Positions 24,314-34,302 of a stretch of DNA of 64,000 bases are shown one piece after another (the first letter of the stretch is position 1; each line of letters starts with the position of its first letter). The DNA is taken from positions 8,308,001-8,372,000 of the forward strand of contig OY292275.1 in assembly GCA_958496175.1 (NCBI GenBank), given 5' to 3'. The notes under the pieces were generated by a model that made no database searches, was not told the DNA's origin, and saw only the letters and a program-made list of their open reading frames with translations. The position numbers and the translations under genes are program-made. The DNA is from Sisyra terminalis (Eukaryota; Arthropoda; Insecta; Neuroptera; Sisyridae).

Positions 24314-25283
24314 GTAGGGTACAGTGGGGCTTAAAGGTGCGCAGATATAAAGGTCCACCATGAGTATCTAATATACTAATGGTATATTGCTCTATTTAAC
24401 TATAATGGTTGGAATGAGGAAGTGTAAGAAGCATTTCGAGGCCACCCTGGCAGTTAAGCTACATCACAGATAGGAGATTTACGACGGCACCTCGATATTC
24501 TTACGAAAGTAAAATTTTTAATTATTATTCTTTTCGGTTTCCTGCAGTAATATTGCTGTGACTAAACTAAAACATAATTTAATAGTATATGAGATTTAGT
24601 GGTATTTCAGGATTTATAAATAGTTTTTAGCTAATTTAAACAGTAAACTAGTTATAACCTAGTAAAAACACCTGAACGTAACTGGGGTAAAAAGGTCCAC
24701 GTGGATCTTTTCCTTACCCAGCCACGTGGAGCTTGGATTCAACACAATCTTTGCAAGCGATGGACCCATGAAAACTATATTTCTAACCGAGGGTTCGTTT
24801 ACTTCGTTTGTTATAATTGGGATTCAGGAAACGATGAATTTGATTAAGTTAAGATAAAGGTATAAAAAATATTACTTATGTTACAATTAATGTCAATATT
24901 TTTAAAAAGAAAGAAGAGTTTTATGTTATGTTTAAAATAACTAATAAAATTTTCCAAATGAAAATCCATAAATATTTCATTGATTCAAATACTTTTATTA
25001 GTTCGTAACACCTGTTAAATACTTAAAAAAAATACTGGACCTTCTTGCCCCTTGGCCGTCCCTTTTAAACCCTACTAAGTGGCAGAAAAAGACCGACGAT
25101 AAGGTCTAGAAAAAATGTAAAATGACAAACTTCCGTATAGATGATTCCATTAAAAATTAAATTAAACATGGCCAAATATTTGTTTGTTTGGTTGGCATTA
25201 TACAATTCAAATTAATTAAGTTGGTTTTCATCATATAATACGGAATATTAAAATTGGATTTACCCCTCCCCCTCCCTTCCCTA
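24314..25283. mobile_element. Unclassified TIR element, about 970 bp
   Basis: The left end AGGGTACAGTGGGGCTTAAA and the inverse of the right end (AGGGAAGGGAGGGGGAGGGG; AGGGTAGGGTGGGGTTTAAA in the better-kept copy at 19.3 kb) form imperfect terminal inverted repeats. The phrase AAAGGTCCA recurs inside (near 24350 and 24690), so the terminal motif is repeated internally. A palindromic CCACGTGGATC/GCCACGTGGAGC pair lies at 24698-24732. No ORF is readable, so it is non-autonomous. The superfamily is unknown. Confidence 0.6.
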
Positions 25284-25329
25284 ATCATTTTTTATATTTA
25301 ATTTTTTTCAGGGTTCCAAAGCAAAGGTG

Positions 25330-26379
25330 CAACTCTTGCTCATCAACCGGTTGCACGCAACTTCCTACTGTAGCCCCGCTGAAGAAGTATAACTTCAAAA
25401 ATGCTTCATCAAACCTTCAAAAGGAAACTATAAACTACGGTTTAAATCTATTACTTTCAAAAAAAAGTAAGAAATTTTGTTGAAATTTATCCGGGAGTTG
25501 TTTCTTAAAATACAACAAAAGCTTGGTCCCCATTTTTTTATATAAACCGATGAATGTTCTGCAATAAATTTATTCTGGTTTTATTTTTACGAAAAATTTG
25601 TCTTGTTATCAAAAACGCATCAATTCAAAGCTTTGAAAGTTTAAATGTTATTTTATATACTTTAAATATTTTCCTCGTGAGACAGATTTACAGACAAGCA
25701 AATCATTTATTATACAGTTCGTTCAAAGTAGTAAGTAATTCTAAAGTTACAATTAAAATACGAGAAACATTCAATTCTAACATAAACTTTTAAATTATTT
25801 TGTCAAAGTTCCAAAGAGATTTGTGTCACTTGTCACATACAAAAAGTATACATTGTTGATAAGTGCACTAAAATTGTTGTTTCCAAGTTGTATGTTTCGC
25901 TTAGAAATTATTAGAATAAACCCATCGTTGCAATAATTGATTGTTAGGTATATGAATATTTGTTGAATCGATAAAATATTTTGCTCATCGTTAACCGTGA
26001 ACAATATGTACAACATTTATCCATTCCAATAAATTCGGAAAACATTACATTAAAGCCCATCATAATATGGAGATATTTTGGCGTCCGGCCAAATACTAAT
26101 AGAATAAAATATAACACTTAGAATTTTAATTTATCAACGTGCGTGAATGAGGAATAATAATATAAAAAAATAAGCTTTTTGTGTCTGAGATATACGGAGT
26201 GCGGAAAAATATAAAATCGGCGAAGACGAAACAAAATAAATTAAATCGTCCTAATTTTATTCAATTTTTTCCAATGGCATTCCAATCAGTACGTTGCGAG
26301 ATTGGAAAAAAGTTTACGAATGACAAGGTTTATTCGATCGTCAATTTGCATATTCGATTTTAAGAATTTTCCGTTTTGT
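25330..26379. other. AT-rich DNA, no gene seen
   Basis: Frames of 79 (25554-25793) and 73 codons (25795-26016, minus) are unrecognised. The sequence TTTTTTTCAG at 25303-25312 looks like a splice acceptor, but the same sequence lies in the duplicated flank at 19.3 kb and no exon follows. Confidence 0.5.
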
Positions 26380-26680
26380 TAACAAGAAGGGTGTCTTAAA
26401 CGTGCCAGAAATTGAAATAGACGTTGACCACTAAATCTTAATGTTGCCAACACGGCATTTGTGGAAAATGCTCGGAACGAGACCGGGGGTGGTTTATATG
26501 AGTGACCATTTGACTGTTCTCCCTCATTTTCTGCACACATGTGACAACACACATAAGATTAAATATATGAGGATGGGACACACATGCCGTTTATGACAGA
26601 CAAAATGTGACACGGGAAAATTATACGGCCGACCGTACAGCATAGATTTTCAAGTGGTATGAAATTTATGAATTTCCCGC
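26380..26680. other. GC-richer unique island
   Basis: A balanced stretch with several CACATGTGACA-like and TGTGACA motifs between 26536 and 26612 and a GACCGGGGGTGG block at 26480. It has no ORF and is single-copy in the window. Possible regulatory DNA, on composition only. Confidence 0.2.
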
Positions 26681-27384
26681 ATTCAATCACGAAATTACCG
26701 ACATGGGTTAATTATATTAAAATTTTCAACATTAATTTTTAATAAACATTTATTTTTTCTGAGTGACAAATTCCAAATGACAATAATCAGAGTTTGTTTG
26801 ATATATCCCAACGGGGATTTTTATGCATCACATTTTCATACCCCATTGCCACCTCACACTGAAAGTTGTTGAGCACGCTTGAATTTATTCAAGCTTCATT
26901 TTGCGTGATTTTTGCAAAATTAATTTTCAAATAAATTGTGTCGTTTTTATCTCTCTTTCTCTTGATGGTCCCAAATCCCTGGTTTGAGCAAATCAAAACA
27001 ATAAACAACAAGCGAGCGGAACATGTGAAAAGTTTATCTCGACGAAAAATGATGACAACAGCATCTGTAGTAGAGATGACTGGAACAATCTGTTATGGAG
27101 TACGTTGTGAATTTTGCTGTTACGGAGTGTTTAAAATCTTTTGTACTTCACTTTTTATACGTTCAAGCTCGATTTTGTAAATATGTTTTCGAGAGTCTGA
27201 AGTAACAAACCGGCGTTTGACGGTTTCAATTAGTTAAATGGTTCTTTATACGTATATTTTTATTTAGATGAAAATATAAAGTTTAGTTTCAAGAGCAATA
27301 AAGCATCAACTTGTTATAGAAATTTGTATAATAAGTTTTCATAATTATTAACCATAGACGGAAAATATAAAAAAGACATACTTA
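26681..27384. other. AT-rich DNA, no gene seen
   Basis: An 80-codon frame (26938-27180) has no recognised motif. Confidence 0.5.
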
Positions 27385-27427
27385 AAGTAATGGATAATAA
27401 TATATGTCCTATGACTCAAATTCTTCT

Positions 27428-27476
27428 TTATTACGACGCGTTTCAACAGTTTTTGGCTGTCATCATCAGGTAATAA
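27428..27476 (-). ncRNA. Hammerhead ribozyme motif in PLE end
   Basis: On the minus strand: stem I UUAUUAC (27476-27470) pairs perfectly with GUAAUAA (27434-27428). The core CUGAUGA is at 27469-27463. Stem II is GACAG / CUGUU. GAAA follows, then stem III as the palindrome ACGCGU, then the GUC cleavage triplet ending at 27435. One unpaired U lies between CUGAUGA and stem II. The self-complementary stem III suits a dimeric hammerhead, as known for PLE ribozymes. Cleavage would fall between 27435 and 27434. Confidence 0.88.
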
Positions 27477-27566
27477 TTATTTTGTTAATTGTAAACAAAT
27501 TTCACGTCGATTGTTTGTTTTATATAATTTGATGTTAAGGATGTTATTTGGATCTAGTTTGAGGAC

Positions 27567-29280
27567 TTAATTTATTTCATATTCTTCTAGGGTGTTCATA
27601 TGTGATCCTTTCTTGCATATATGTAGTGGCTTAATATTTGTTTCGAAATTTAAGCATTGATGATTTTCGCCATAAAGATGTTTTATAAAATTTGAAGTTG
27701 TTGTTGAAGTAGGTTTCTTGGGTGTTTGTTCCTTATATCTTGTTCTGAAAGATCTACTATTTTGGCCAATGTAGAATTTTTCACAGGAACCACAATTAAT
27801 TTTATTTATTCTGGCTTTCTTTTTAACTGTAATTTGGTTGTTCTTCAATGGTTTAAGAATTTTCATGTTGTTATTTGTTGAAAATGCGATATTGAAGTTA
27901 TTTTTCTTTAGGAAGTTGACGATTGTAAAACTAAATATATTATTGAAGTTTGATTTTATAGATTTTTTGTTTTCTTTTGGTGGAGTTTGAAGAATGGATT
28001 TTTAAGTAAATTTCGATATTATTTTGTCTTTGAATGAGCTGTTGTATTCGATAGTAATGCCTATATGTTTAATTATCTTAATTTCTTCTTCACAAGCTTT
28101 GGTGCTAAGAGGGAACTTGATTGCTCTGTATACGAGAATGTTGTAAGCTGCCATTTTTAGATTTCTTGGATGAAATGATGTTTTATGAATAATTGTGTTT
28201 GTTATTGTTGGTTTTCCGTATATATTGTATGACAACTTTCCGTTGTCATTGGTGATCGTTGTGTCTAAAAATGGATTATTCCATTTAGTTCGTGTTCTGA
28301 AATGAATTTTATTTTCGGGTTAATTTTGTTCAGATCGGATACCATATTGTCAATATGTCGGGTAGTTCCATTAAATAATATAAATGTATCGTCTACATAT
28401 CTTCCATAATATATTATTTTATTTTTGTAGGCATTGTTCATAATATATTAATTTTCAAAGTGATTCATGTAAATATTGGCTAGTAGTCCTGATAAAGGGG
28501 AGCCCATGGCCAAGCTTTCTTTTGGGTGATAAAATTTTTGATTGAAAATTAAATAGTTTTACTCTAAGATGGTGGTTAACAAGTTCATTATGCCGTTAAT
28601 TACCATATAATTATATATTTTTCATGACATTGGATTATATTCCACAATTTTGATTGTTTCTTCAACAGGGACATTTGTGTATAAGTAGACAATGTCAAGT
28701 GATGCCATTTTGATGTTCTGTGGTAGTTTTGGATTTTTAGTATTATTCATAAATTCATAAGTGTTTTTTAATGAATAATTTTATAATGAATAATTAATTT
28801 TGACTAACCAATATCCAAGATTAAGTTTGTAATCCACTACTGGTCGAAATGGCATATTTAGTTTATGGATTTTGGGTAAACAATGAAGTATTGGAGCTTG
28901 AGGATTCCTTTTGAAAAATCGTTATCAAAAAAATTGTCACTTTCATTTATAGTTTTCTATAAAGTTTTGGTGAAGTTGGGAGTTGGATCTTCTTCCATAT
29001 TAATTATATTATTTTCATTAATGAATTGTTCCGTTTTGTTTGTATATTCATTCTTGTTAATGATTACGATGATCGTTCCCTTATCGACTTTTGTGATATT
29101 AGCTTTATTTTTGTGTATTTTTTCTTTTATATTATTAATATTCAATCGATCTTGATGGAATGAAGATTTAATTTTGTTAATTGTTTCATATTATTTTAAA
29201 CTCTTGTAGCTTCTTTTTATGATAGATCGTGCTTCGTTCTGGAGGTCTTGTTCTGGAAGTGTTCTTTATTTTATTTTAAG
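27567..29280 (-). pseudogene. PLE polyprotein pseudogene: reverse transcriptase plus GIY-YIG endonuclease
   Basis: Blocks in order from 29280 down: LQEQDLQNEARS; VDKGTIIVIINKNEYTNKTE (about 29090); LPKIHKLNMPFRPVVDYK (about 28850); KMASLDIVYLYTNVPVEET, the first catalytic Asp region (about 28710); MGSPLSGLLANIYMNHFEN (about 28505); YGRYVDDTFILFNGT, the catalytic YVDD (about 28395); LDTTITNDNGKLSYNIYGKP and FHPRNLKMAAYNILVYRAI in an open stretch 28002-28235. The last open stretch, 27567-27866 (99 codons), has INCGSCEKFYIGQNSRSFRT. That is the GIY-YIG core, with the first motif reduced to KIN and the second as FYIG. These blocks are diagnostic of the family. At least three frame changes and several stops separate them. 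The endonuclease and thumb parts are the best preserved. Confidence 0.9.
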
Positions 29281-29286
29281 AATCAT

Positions 29287-29324
29287 TACCTGATGATAAT
29301 AAAGAAGAAATTGAGTCATAGGAC
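29287..29324 (+). repeat. PLE right pseudo-LTR end with the ribozyme core deleted
   Basis: ATTACCTGATGA runs straight into TAATAAAGAAG and on to ATTGAGTCATAGGACA. Compared with the left end, stem II, GAAA, stem III and the cleavage triplet are missing. Both stem I strands remain almost next to each other. Confidence 0.75.
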
Positions 29325-29603
29325 ACACATTATTAATTAATCAGTTAACAAATCATTTCCTTACATCCTCGAAACATTATATTGTGTATATGGAAAGTGA
29401 CTAATTCAAAACTCCAATACTCAATATTTCAGTTTTTTACAATGTTCCTTATATAATAATATTAAATTGTAATCTATTGTTATAACATTCTCAATTAATT
29501 ATTTAATTTAACATTAAATTTTATCAATTTTTTTTCCAATTCAACAAATTAATTTTAATTTTTTGCTGTCTATTTTAAATTCTGTCTATTTTTTATTTTT
29601 TTA

Positions 29604-29828
29604 TTGATAGTGGCTGAATAACGTCCCTATACAAGACGTTCCATACGATACGTATTGATATATGCACAATGCACGTAGCATTGACTAGCTGGGAGTGGCC
29701 TCGACAAAAATTTTAAAATTTCAACAATCAAAACAAATGAATATCGTTAAATATCGTAATTCTATTGGCTAATAGCCTCTTGCAAGTCAACATAGCTTCT
29801 CATTATGTGTGTTATCACCAGATATTAC
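29604..29828 (-). repeat. Unnamed interspersed repeat, copy B
   Basis: The best-kept copy of the family also seen at 1191-1400 and 48575-48712. On the minus strand it has GCTATTAGCCAATAGAATTA, GATATTCATTTGTTTTGATT, GTTGAAATTTT, CCACTCCCAGC, ATACGTATCGTATGGAACGT and GGGACGTTATTCAGCCACTA in that order. Non-coding. Confidence 0.6.
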
Positions 29829-30889
29829 ATTGCTCAAAACATTGATAGCTATTGATTAAGCTTATTGAATTATTACATTCAAATTCGAGGTTTTGCCCAG
29901 AAGGGAAGTGGTTCTGGAAGAAAAATTCATTCGGGAATTGGAGCAGTGTCTAGAAATTCTACTAGCTTACAAAAAACAAGGACTCTATGTTTTTGGATTT
30001 TCGACCCAATTTCAACAATCATTTCAAGATAATATAGTCAATTAAAGTAAGGGAAATTTTGAAATATTTTTTTAATTGTCTACCTTAAGTCATATTTCAA
30101 CTAACGGCCGACTTATCGATCTTATGACATTTTTTTTTTCATTCATTGCTGATTGATTTGCGGATGATTAAATATATAGTAAGCATGCATCCTATACACA
30201 TAAGGTGTTAAAAATATCTATTGAAATAATCGTATTAAGTCACATCGGATATTTTCTAAAAATTAATAGAGTATTTAAGGTAATTAATTTAACTAATGCA
30301 AAAATGAAAATCTTTAGTTGAAGGATGATTTTTTTCCCATATTTCAATTTTAAATTATTATTTTTAACCAATCATAAGTCTATTCATGAAATATCATAAA
30401 ACATATGAATATTTGTAAGACTGGGATTACACCAATTTTTAAATTTAAACGTTTTCCTTAAAAGTTAATCATTCGTATCTGATATTTTTGATTTGTTAAT
30501 TAGTAAAAGTTAAAATCAGTTCAAAAATTCACTTAGGGATTGAATAATTCAAAAATAACAATTCCAAATGGAACTCATCCAAACTTTTGTGGCGTATCAA
30601 ATATCTATTTCATATACACTTTGTTTGCCATTCATTAATTAGTAGTTAGTTATCAAACATTTATCATAATTAGCAACGAACAGTGAAGTATAAGAATGAA
30701 ACCTACCTATTTCGATTAGACTCGGTATCGTTTTGTTTAACGGAATTGAGTTTTTGGAAAATAGAAAATTATTTAACTTGTAAAGTAGTTTTCAACAAAA
30801 CTTTTCGTATGGATTTCAGGCAGAATTTGTGTTTCGATCGCATGCAAAATAGATGTTCGGCAAAACCAACCAAGAGCTGAGGTTAAATG
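29829..30889. other. AT-rich DNA, no gene seen
   Basis: Nothing recognisable. A 65-codon frame at 30683-30880 has no motif. Confidence 0.5.
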
Positions 30890-31327
30890 TGGCGTTATCG
30901 CGGAATAGAGTCGGAATGTAATTTAAGGGTTTGTGCCATATTAGGGAATAAGGGAAAGAGAGTAAAGCATATAAAATACTGAGTCACGATTGGTGGACGA
31001 CACACGTAACCGACCCGATTAGTTATGGTGCATTTGCGTTCATTTAGAATTAGATAATTATGATCCCCCCATTGGAAATGCGGCGATGTCGGTCAGTTAC
31101 AACATAATTCTCATGTGTCATGAATTATGAACTTTGTTTTACCACATCAGGACTATTAACTCCCGGTTGGAGCTCACAAACACACACAAATCGTCCTAAT
31201 TCGGACAAAGAACAAATCACGCCAGCCGTAACGTCCCGCTATATCCAATACTTGCCTATCATTCAAAACTGACGTGGAAGGATCGCTTACTCGAAAATTA
31301 TATTAACATGGATATGATTAGGGGTTT
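30890..31327. other. GC-richer unique island
   Basis: A balanced-composition stretch (GACGACACACGTAACCGACC near 30998; CGATGTCGGTCAGTTACAAC near 31083; ACGCCAGCCGTAACGTCCCG near 31219). It lies just downstream, on the minus strand, of the ORF at 31328-31597. Possibly part of the same host feature. Confidence 0.25.
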
Positions 31328-31597
31328 TTAGACGGGAATTGAAGACGAGCGGACGGTCAGCATTATAGCTTTTAAAGGAAATTGCACAAATAAATCTCCA
31401 CGTGAATAATTTCGGTTGATTATTTTACGTTTCAAATCAATAAGCCCAACAGGAAACGAACCGATATAAGTTATTTGAAGATTTATTATCAAATTTGAAT
31501 AATTAGAAGGGCATTGCCACAAAATTTCACCAGTACCAGAACCTGGTGATGTGGCTACCACAATTGCCTTTATTGCAAAAGTATCGAAGTTTGACAT
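31328..31597 (-). CDS. Unrecognised 89-codon ORF, weak candidate
   Basis: It opens MSNFDTFAIKAIVVATSPGS and ends VRSSSIPV. An in-frame TAG sits directly before the ATG once the adjacent insertion is removed. The other two frames on this strand are full of stops, and the base composition is more balanced than in most frames here. No signal peptide, membrane segment or known motif is seen. A PLE-type insertion with a 12-bp target duplication sits exactly over the start codon region (31590-31839). The duplication preserves the ATG. It could be a small gene, an exon or chance. Confidence 0.25.
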   Translation of the reverse strand: MSNFDTFAIKAIVVATSPGSGTGEILWQCPSNYSNLIINLQITYIGSFPVGLIDLKRKIINRNYSRGDLFVQFPLKAIMLTVRSSSIPV

Positions 31598-31839
31598 CTA
31601 TGGATAATAATATATATAAGTCTTTGAGATTCAATTAAATTTCTTTATTACGACGCGTTTCGACAGTTTTTGACTGTCATCATCAGGTAATAATACAGAA
31701 TAATAATTATTTTGTCAATTTTAAACAAATTTCATATAGTTTTTTTTTTTTTTTTATACTCAAAGACTTATATATATTATTATCCATTAATTTATTGTGA
31801 TTCGGAAGTAAATAAAATACTTATCAATTTGACATCTAT
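31590..31839. mobile_element. Short ribozyme-bearing PLE insertion, family 1
   Basis: A 226-bp insert (31602-31827) with a perfect 12-bp target duplication TTTGACATCTAT (31590-31601 and 31828-31839). It contains a 27-bp perfect inverted pair (31602-31628 and 31759-31785), an intact minus-strand hammerhead between them, and a 3' tail (ATTCGGAAGTAAATAAAATA) shared with the PLE scrap at 46.6 kb. It is the same family as the 27.4 kb PLE but has no coding part. Confidence 0.92.
31645..31693 (-). ncRNA. Hammerhead ribozyme motif, best preserved in window
   Basis: Minus strand: stem I UUAUUAC / GUAAUAA (7 pairs), CUGAUGA, stem II GACAG / CUGUC (5 perfect Watson-Crick pairs, loop UCAAAAA), GAAA, palindromic stem III ACGCGU, cleavage triplet GUC. 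One unpaired U precedes stem II. The C-for-U difference from the 27.4 kb copy restores the closing G-C pair of stem II. Confidence 0.92.
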
Positions 31840-31895
31840 CTTGTTCACTCTTTGGCAGCTTAAGGAATAAATAAATCCCATAAAGAAATAAAAAA

Positions 31896-32797
31896 TCGAC
31901 AATTTTTTTTTTGAAAAGTATATCAAAAATATTGTTCAAGGTGACAAAAAAATATCGGGAAGGTTTGAGCCCTTAACATTAATATTAAGAGGTCTGTCAT
32001 CTTTAATTTCGATTTTTTATTTGTGCTTTCATTTTTGCGTCAATGCTGTCAAATTAACACGTTAAAAAAATTCATCTGCAAATATATTTATGAAAAATAA
32101 AATTCCCTACAAAAAACGTCTCTTTGAAAATTTTCGCCAGACACGTCGTTTTCGAATAATCAAGCTTTAAACAGTGATATAATTTTTAGATTTATCTTCT
32201 TTATTTTGGAATTTTGTAACTTACGAACAAATAAATATATAGAAATGAACAGTATGGATTCTTGAAGGGAATTTAATGCTCTACAAAAAAGGTCTCTTAA
32301 CGTTTTTACATAAAATCACTCTTTCAAAATTGATTCAACATCGAAAAAATCAATAATTCAATTTTTCCTTCAACTTCAATTGTAAATAACTTTTGAAAAA
32401 GGGATTTTATGTAAAAACGTTAAGAGACCTTTTTTGTAGAGCATTAAATTCCCTTCAAGAATCTGTATTGTTCATTTCTATATATTTATTTGTTCTTTAG
32501 TTACAAAATTCCAAAATAAAGAAGATAAATCTCAAAATTATATCAATGTTTATCAAATTTTTAAAGAGACAATCTTTGTAGGGAATTAAATTTTCTATAA
32601 ATATATTTGCAGTTAATTTTTTTTACCTTGATAGTTTCACAGCATTGACGCAAAAATGAAAGCACAAATAAAAAATCGAAATTAATGATGATAGATCTCT
32701 TAATATTAATATTAAGGGCTCAAACCTTCCCGATATTTTTTTTTTTGTCACCTTGAACAATATTTTCGATATACTTTTCAAAAAAAAAAATAGTCGA
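31896..32797. mobile_element. Foldback element, 902-bp inverted repeat
   Basis: The two halves are inverted copies centred near 32350. Landmarks on both arms are TTTGAAAAGTATATC, TTGTTCAAGGTGAC-AAAAA, GGGAAGGTTTGAGCCCTTAA, ATTGACGCAAAAATGAAAGC (inverse on the left) and TTAAGAGACCTTTTTTGTAG. The arms differ by scattered changes and small indels. No ORF. It would form a hairpin of over 400 pairs. A related single-arm piece lies near 51.4-51.7 kb. Confidence 0.88.
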
Positions 32798-33594
32798 TAG
32801 CCCAGTCTAATAAATACGCTTATTTCTGAAGATATAAAAATAATGTTAAGTTTTTATTTCGATAAGTTTAATTTTTTAGTGCTTTAAAAATCAAAAATAT
32901 TTATTATAAAAATCAAAAATAATTTTATTGGTACTAAGTCAATTGTTATCAGATAATTGAACCGATTTTTGCCTTATGGGCTATGATTAACTGGCTTTAG
33001 TAGGACATTTATTATATTTTTAACTTAGCAATAGTATTGCATGTAGTCTAATGCAAATTCTGAATGGGCGAAGAAGAACAAAGGGTCACTGCTTTCTTTA
33101 TTGATCTTAGACTATATCGGCTATTTAACATATTCAATTAAGAAGAAATATTTTTTTTTTCGTTAATAATACTTTTAAGACCGCTATTATATTGAAACAG
33201 GAAAAACATATAAAAAATCAATGAAAGAAAAAAAACTACATTTTATTTAAACAATCTTTGAAGTAATATTTTATTAGCAGCGTTATGAAAAGATGATCAG
33301 ACTAAATTTCTGATAAAATGTTTAAAACGTTGCTAGATACTGATGTCGTAGAAAAGGACATGAGCCACCGATTTAATCTTTTTTTGAAAACTAATAATTT
33401 TATGAGAAATATTCACAGTCCAACATAGTTTATTAGTTCTAGTACTCTTTGCTAATTCTTTACAAAGTTCCAAGTCGAATTTTAATCTTTCCCTTTTCAA
33501 ATAAAAGTTATTTACCCAAACTGTAATAAAAAAGAAAAAAAAACATTTTTCCTACCCTCGCAAATTGATCTGGAAAACTGTTGAAATTATTACC
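32798..33594. other. AT-rich DNA, no gene seen
   Basis: No coding or repeat match was recognised. Confidence 0.5.
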
Positions 33595-33632
33595 TCATTT
33601 ATTTACTTTTTTCCCATTAGTGTCCCCCACAA

Positions 33633-33680
33633 TGCAATATCGAACGCTCTTACCTGCAACAAAAGAAAAAAAATGGTCAA
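33633..33680 (-). promoter_or_regulatory. Candidate recursive splice (ratchet) site
   Basis: On the minus strand a 16-base pyrimidine-rich tract (TTTTTTTTCTTTTGTT) runs into GCAG and directly into GTAAGA. This gives an acceptor and a donor with no exon between them, junction at 33654/33653. It matches the known insect ratchet consensus of polypyrimidine, NCAG then GTAAGT. A possible branch site (CTTGAC) lies about 25 bases upstream. If used, it implies a long minus-strand intron across this region. The 91-codon and 71-codon frames that overlap it (33595-33870 minus, 33581-33796 plus) show no motif. Confidence 0.5.
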
Positions 33681-33870
33681 GTCGATTTATTTTTATTGGA
33701 TTATTAAAGAAAATGACGGTATCGTTCCAGCAATTGTTGTCTAATAGGGCCGTTACAAAAGGGCAATGGCGAACAGCGAATGTAATATGTAAATGAGGAC
33801 TTGATTGACGGTGGTTTATGTGCATGTTCGTTGACGTAGGAGTTCCAGTATTATGCTCGGGAACGGACAT

Positions 33871-34302
33871 GGGAACATTAGTTAAGCCTCAACTTTGATT
33901 TATGAAGTTTGAATTAACAGATATTTGAACAAGTAATTAACAAACACTTCTTAAGTTTTGACTTAATTTTGCATTGGTAATTATATTGCCGTAAAATCAA
34001 AATCCAGGCAGTTTTGATTAAAAATGGTGACCTTAATAAAATAAACAATTTTTTAAGCATATCAATTTAGAATTTTAATTGTTATTATTCAGACGAAATC
34101 TTGATTTCATGATTCAAAATTTACTTAAGACAATTTGAAAAAATCTCAACAAGTGGGAAACATTTGAGCGATTGTTTTAACAACAAAAGATCCAGACGTA
34201 AAATGAAAAATGATTAGTCTTACATTTAGCCTCTCTTGTCCCTATTTGTTTAAAAGAAATAAAAATTGGTAATTTCAAAGGCTTTTAATCGAATTACAGA
34301 AT
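33871..34302. other. AT-rich DNA, no gene seen
   Basis: Nothing recognisable. Confidence 0.5.

Larger units (their letters stand above)
27385..29330 (-). mobile_element. Penelope-like retroelement (decayed) with inverted pseudo-LTR ends
   Basis: The two ends are inverted repeats: CCTATGACTCAAATTCTTCT at 27408 against its inverse in the 29295-29324 block. The left end carries a complete hammerhead motif in the sense (minus) orientation. The right end keeps only its outer parts. Between them, a minus-strand ORF with stops and frameshifts encodes reverse transcriptase followed by a GIY-YIG endonuclease, the arrangement specific to Penelope-like elements. The element is close to full length for a short PLE but cannot be active as it stands. 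Confidence 0.9.

Noticed and set aside
25300..25400. TTTTTTTCAG followed by a readable frame (GSKAKVQLLLINRLH) as a host exon
   Set aside because: The acceptor-like bases are part of a duplicated repeat also at 19.3 kb, and the frame ends after about 30 codons.
31602..31827. Reading the insert as a conventional MITE because of its inverted ends
   Set aside because: The 12-bp duplication, ribozyme and shared PLE tail fit a PLE-type retroelement better.
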